Shown here piece after piece: positions 63,850 through 64,000 of a stretch of 64,000 nucleotides of DNA. The notes under the pieces are model-generated. The model saw only the letters and a program-made list of their open reading frames with translations, did no database searches and was not told where the DNA came from. Each line of letters opens with the position of its first letter. Position 1 is the first letter of the stretch. Source of the DNA: Galaxea fascicularis (lineage: Eukaryota; Cnidaria; Anthozoa; Scleractinia; Euphylliidae); contig OX419345.1 of NCBI GenBank assembly GCA_948470475.1, forward strand, positions 3,662,075 through 3,726,074, written 5' to 3'. The position numbers were made by a program, and so were the translations under genes.

Positions 63850-64000
63850 ATGTCCACACTGATGCGTTTTTGTTTGAAAATGCATTGATATGTATGCGTT
63901 TTGGCCTCCCGTCCACACTGATACGCTCGAAAACGCTGGACGTTTTCATCGAAAACGGATCCTTTTGAAAACGCTACGGCATCCGCATCAGTGTGGACAC
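63850..64000. mobile_element. MITE (TGTCCACACTGATGCG termini), possibly complete at window edge
   Basis: TGTCCACACTGATGCG (63851-63866) is the exact inverse of 63984-63999. An internal GTCCACACTGATACGC at 63911 and several GAAAACG motifs fill the rest. The right edge of the window may cut it. Confidence 0.75.

Overview
The window looks like nuclear DNA of an animal, most likely an anthozoan cnidarian such as a stony coral or close relative. This is inferred from AT-rich introns of 100 bp to several kb with GT-AG borders, and a dense load of short inverted-repeat DNA transposons, tRNA-derived SINEs and decayed LINE tails. No species-diagnostic marker was seen. Exons below were built by hand from splice signals, frame continuity and protein family knowledge; 5' and 3' UTR exons are mostly not resolved.

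Layout. (1) 1139-7583, minus: the 5' part of a Rho-associated kinase gene (ROCK), covering the N-terminus, the whole kinase domain and its extension; the coiled coil and PH/C1 parts lie beyond the left edge. (2) 11422-14158, plus: a five-exon, N-myristoylatable EF-hand module that splices in frame into (3) 14739-24798, plus: TRAPPC12, a TPR subunit of the TRAPP vesicle-tethering complex. This suggests one chimeric transcription unit. (4) 38717-39280, 42046-42621 and 45805-46386, plus: three tandem neurocalcin/hippocalcin-type neuronal calcium sensor genes, each with an uninterrupted coding exon. (5) 50356-58540, plus: a complete nine-exon RAE1 (Gle2) mRNA-export/nuclear-pore WD40 gene. (6) 59096-61956, minus and convergent with RAE1: three 3' exons of a glycosyltransferase that resembles microbial mannosylglycerate synthase, a compatible-solute enzyme not generally expected in animals. 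It is the most unusual gene here.

Between and inside genes are many repeats: at least ten elements with recognisable terminal inverted repeats, several long fold-back palindromes, four copies of tRNA-headed SINEs of one type plus one of another, a 5S-rRNA-like sequence, two LINE 3' ends, a 70-72 bp minisatellite and a near-perfect 350-bp tandem duplication. The intervals 7.6-11.4 kb and 25-38.7 kb hold no gene I can support.

Functionally the genes do not form one pathway. Signalling (ROCK, calcium sensors), membrane traffic (TRAPPC12), mRNA export (RAE1) and possible osmolyte synthesis (glycosyltransferase) sit side by side, as is normal in an animal genome. The clearest points for follow-up are the glycosyltransferase, the EF-hand/TRAPPC12 junction, and the gene-conversion-like block shared by the second and third calcium sensor genes.
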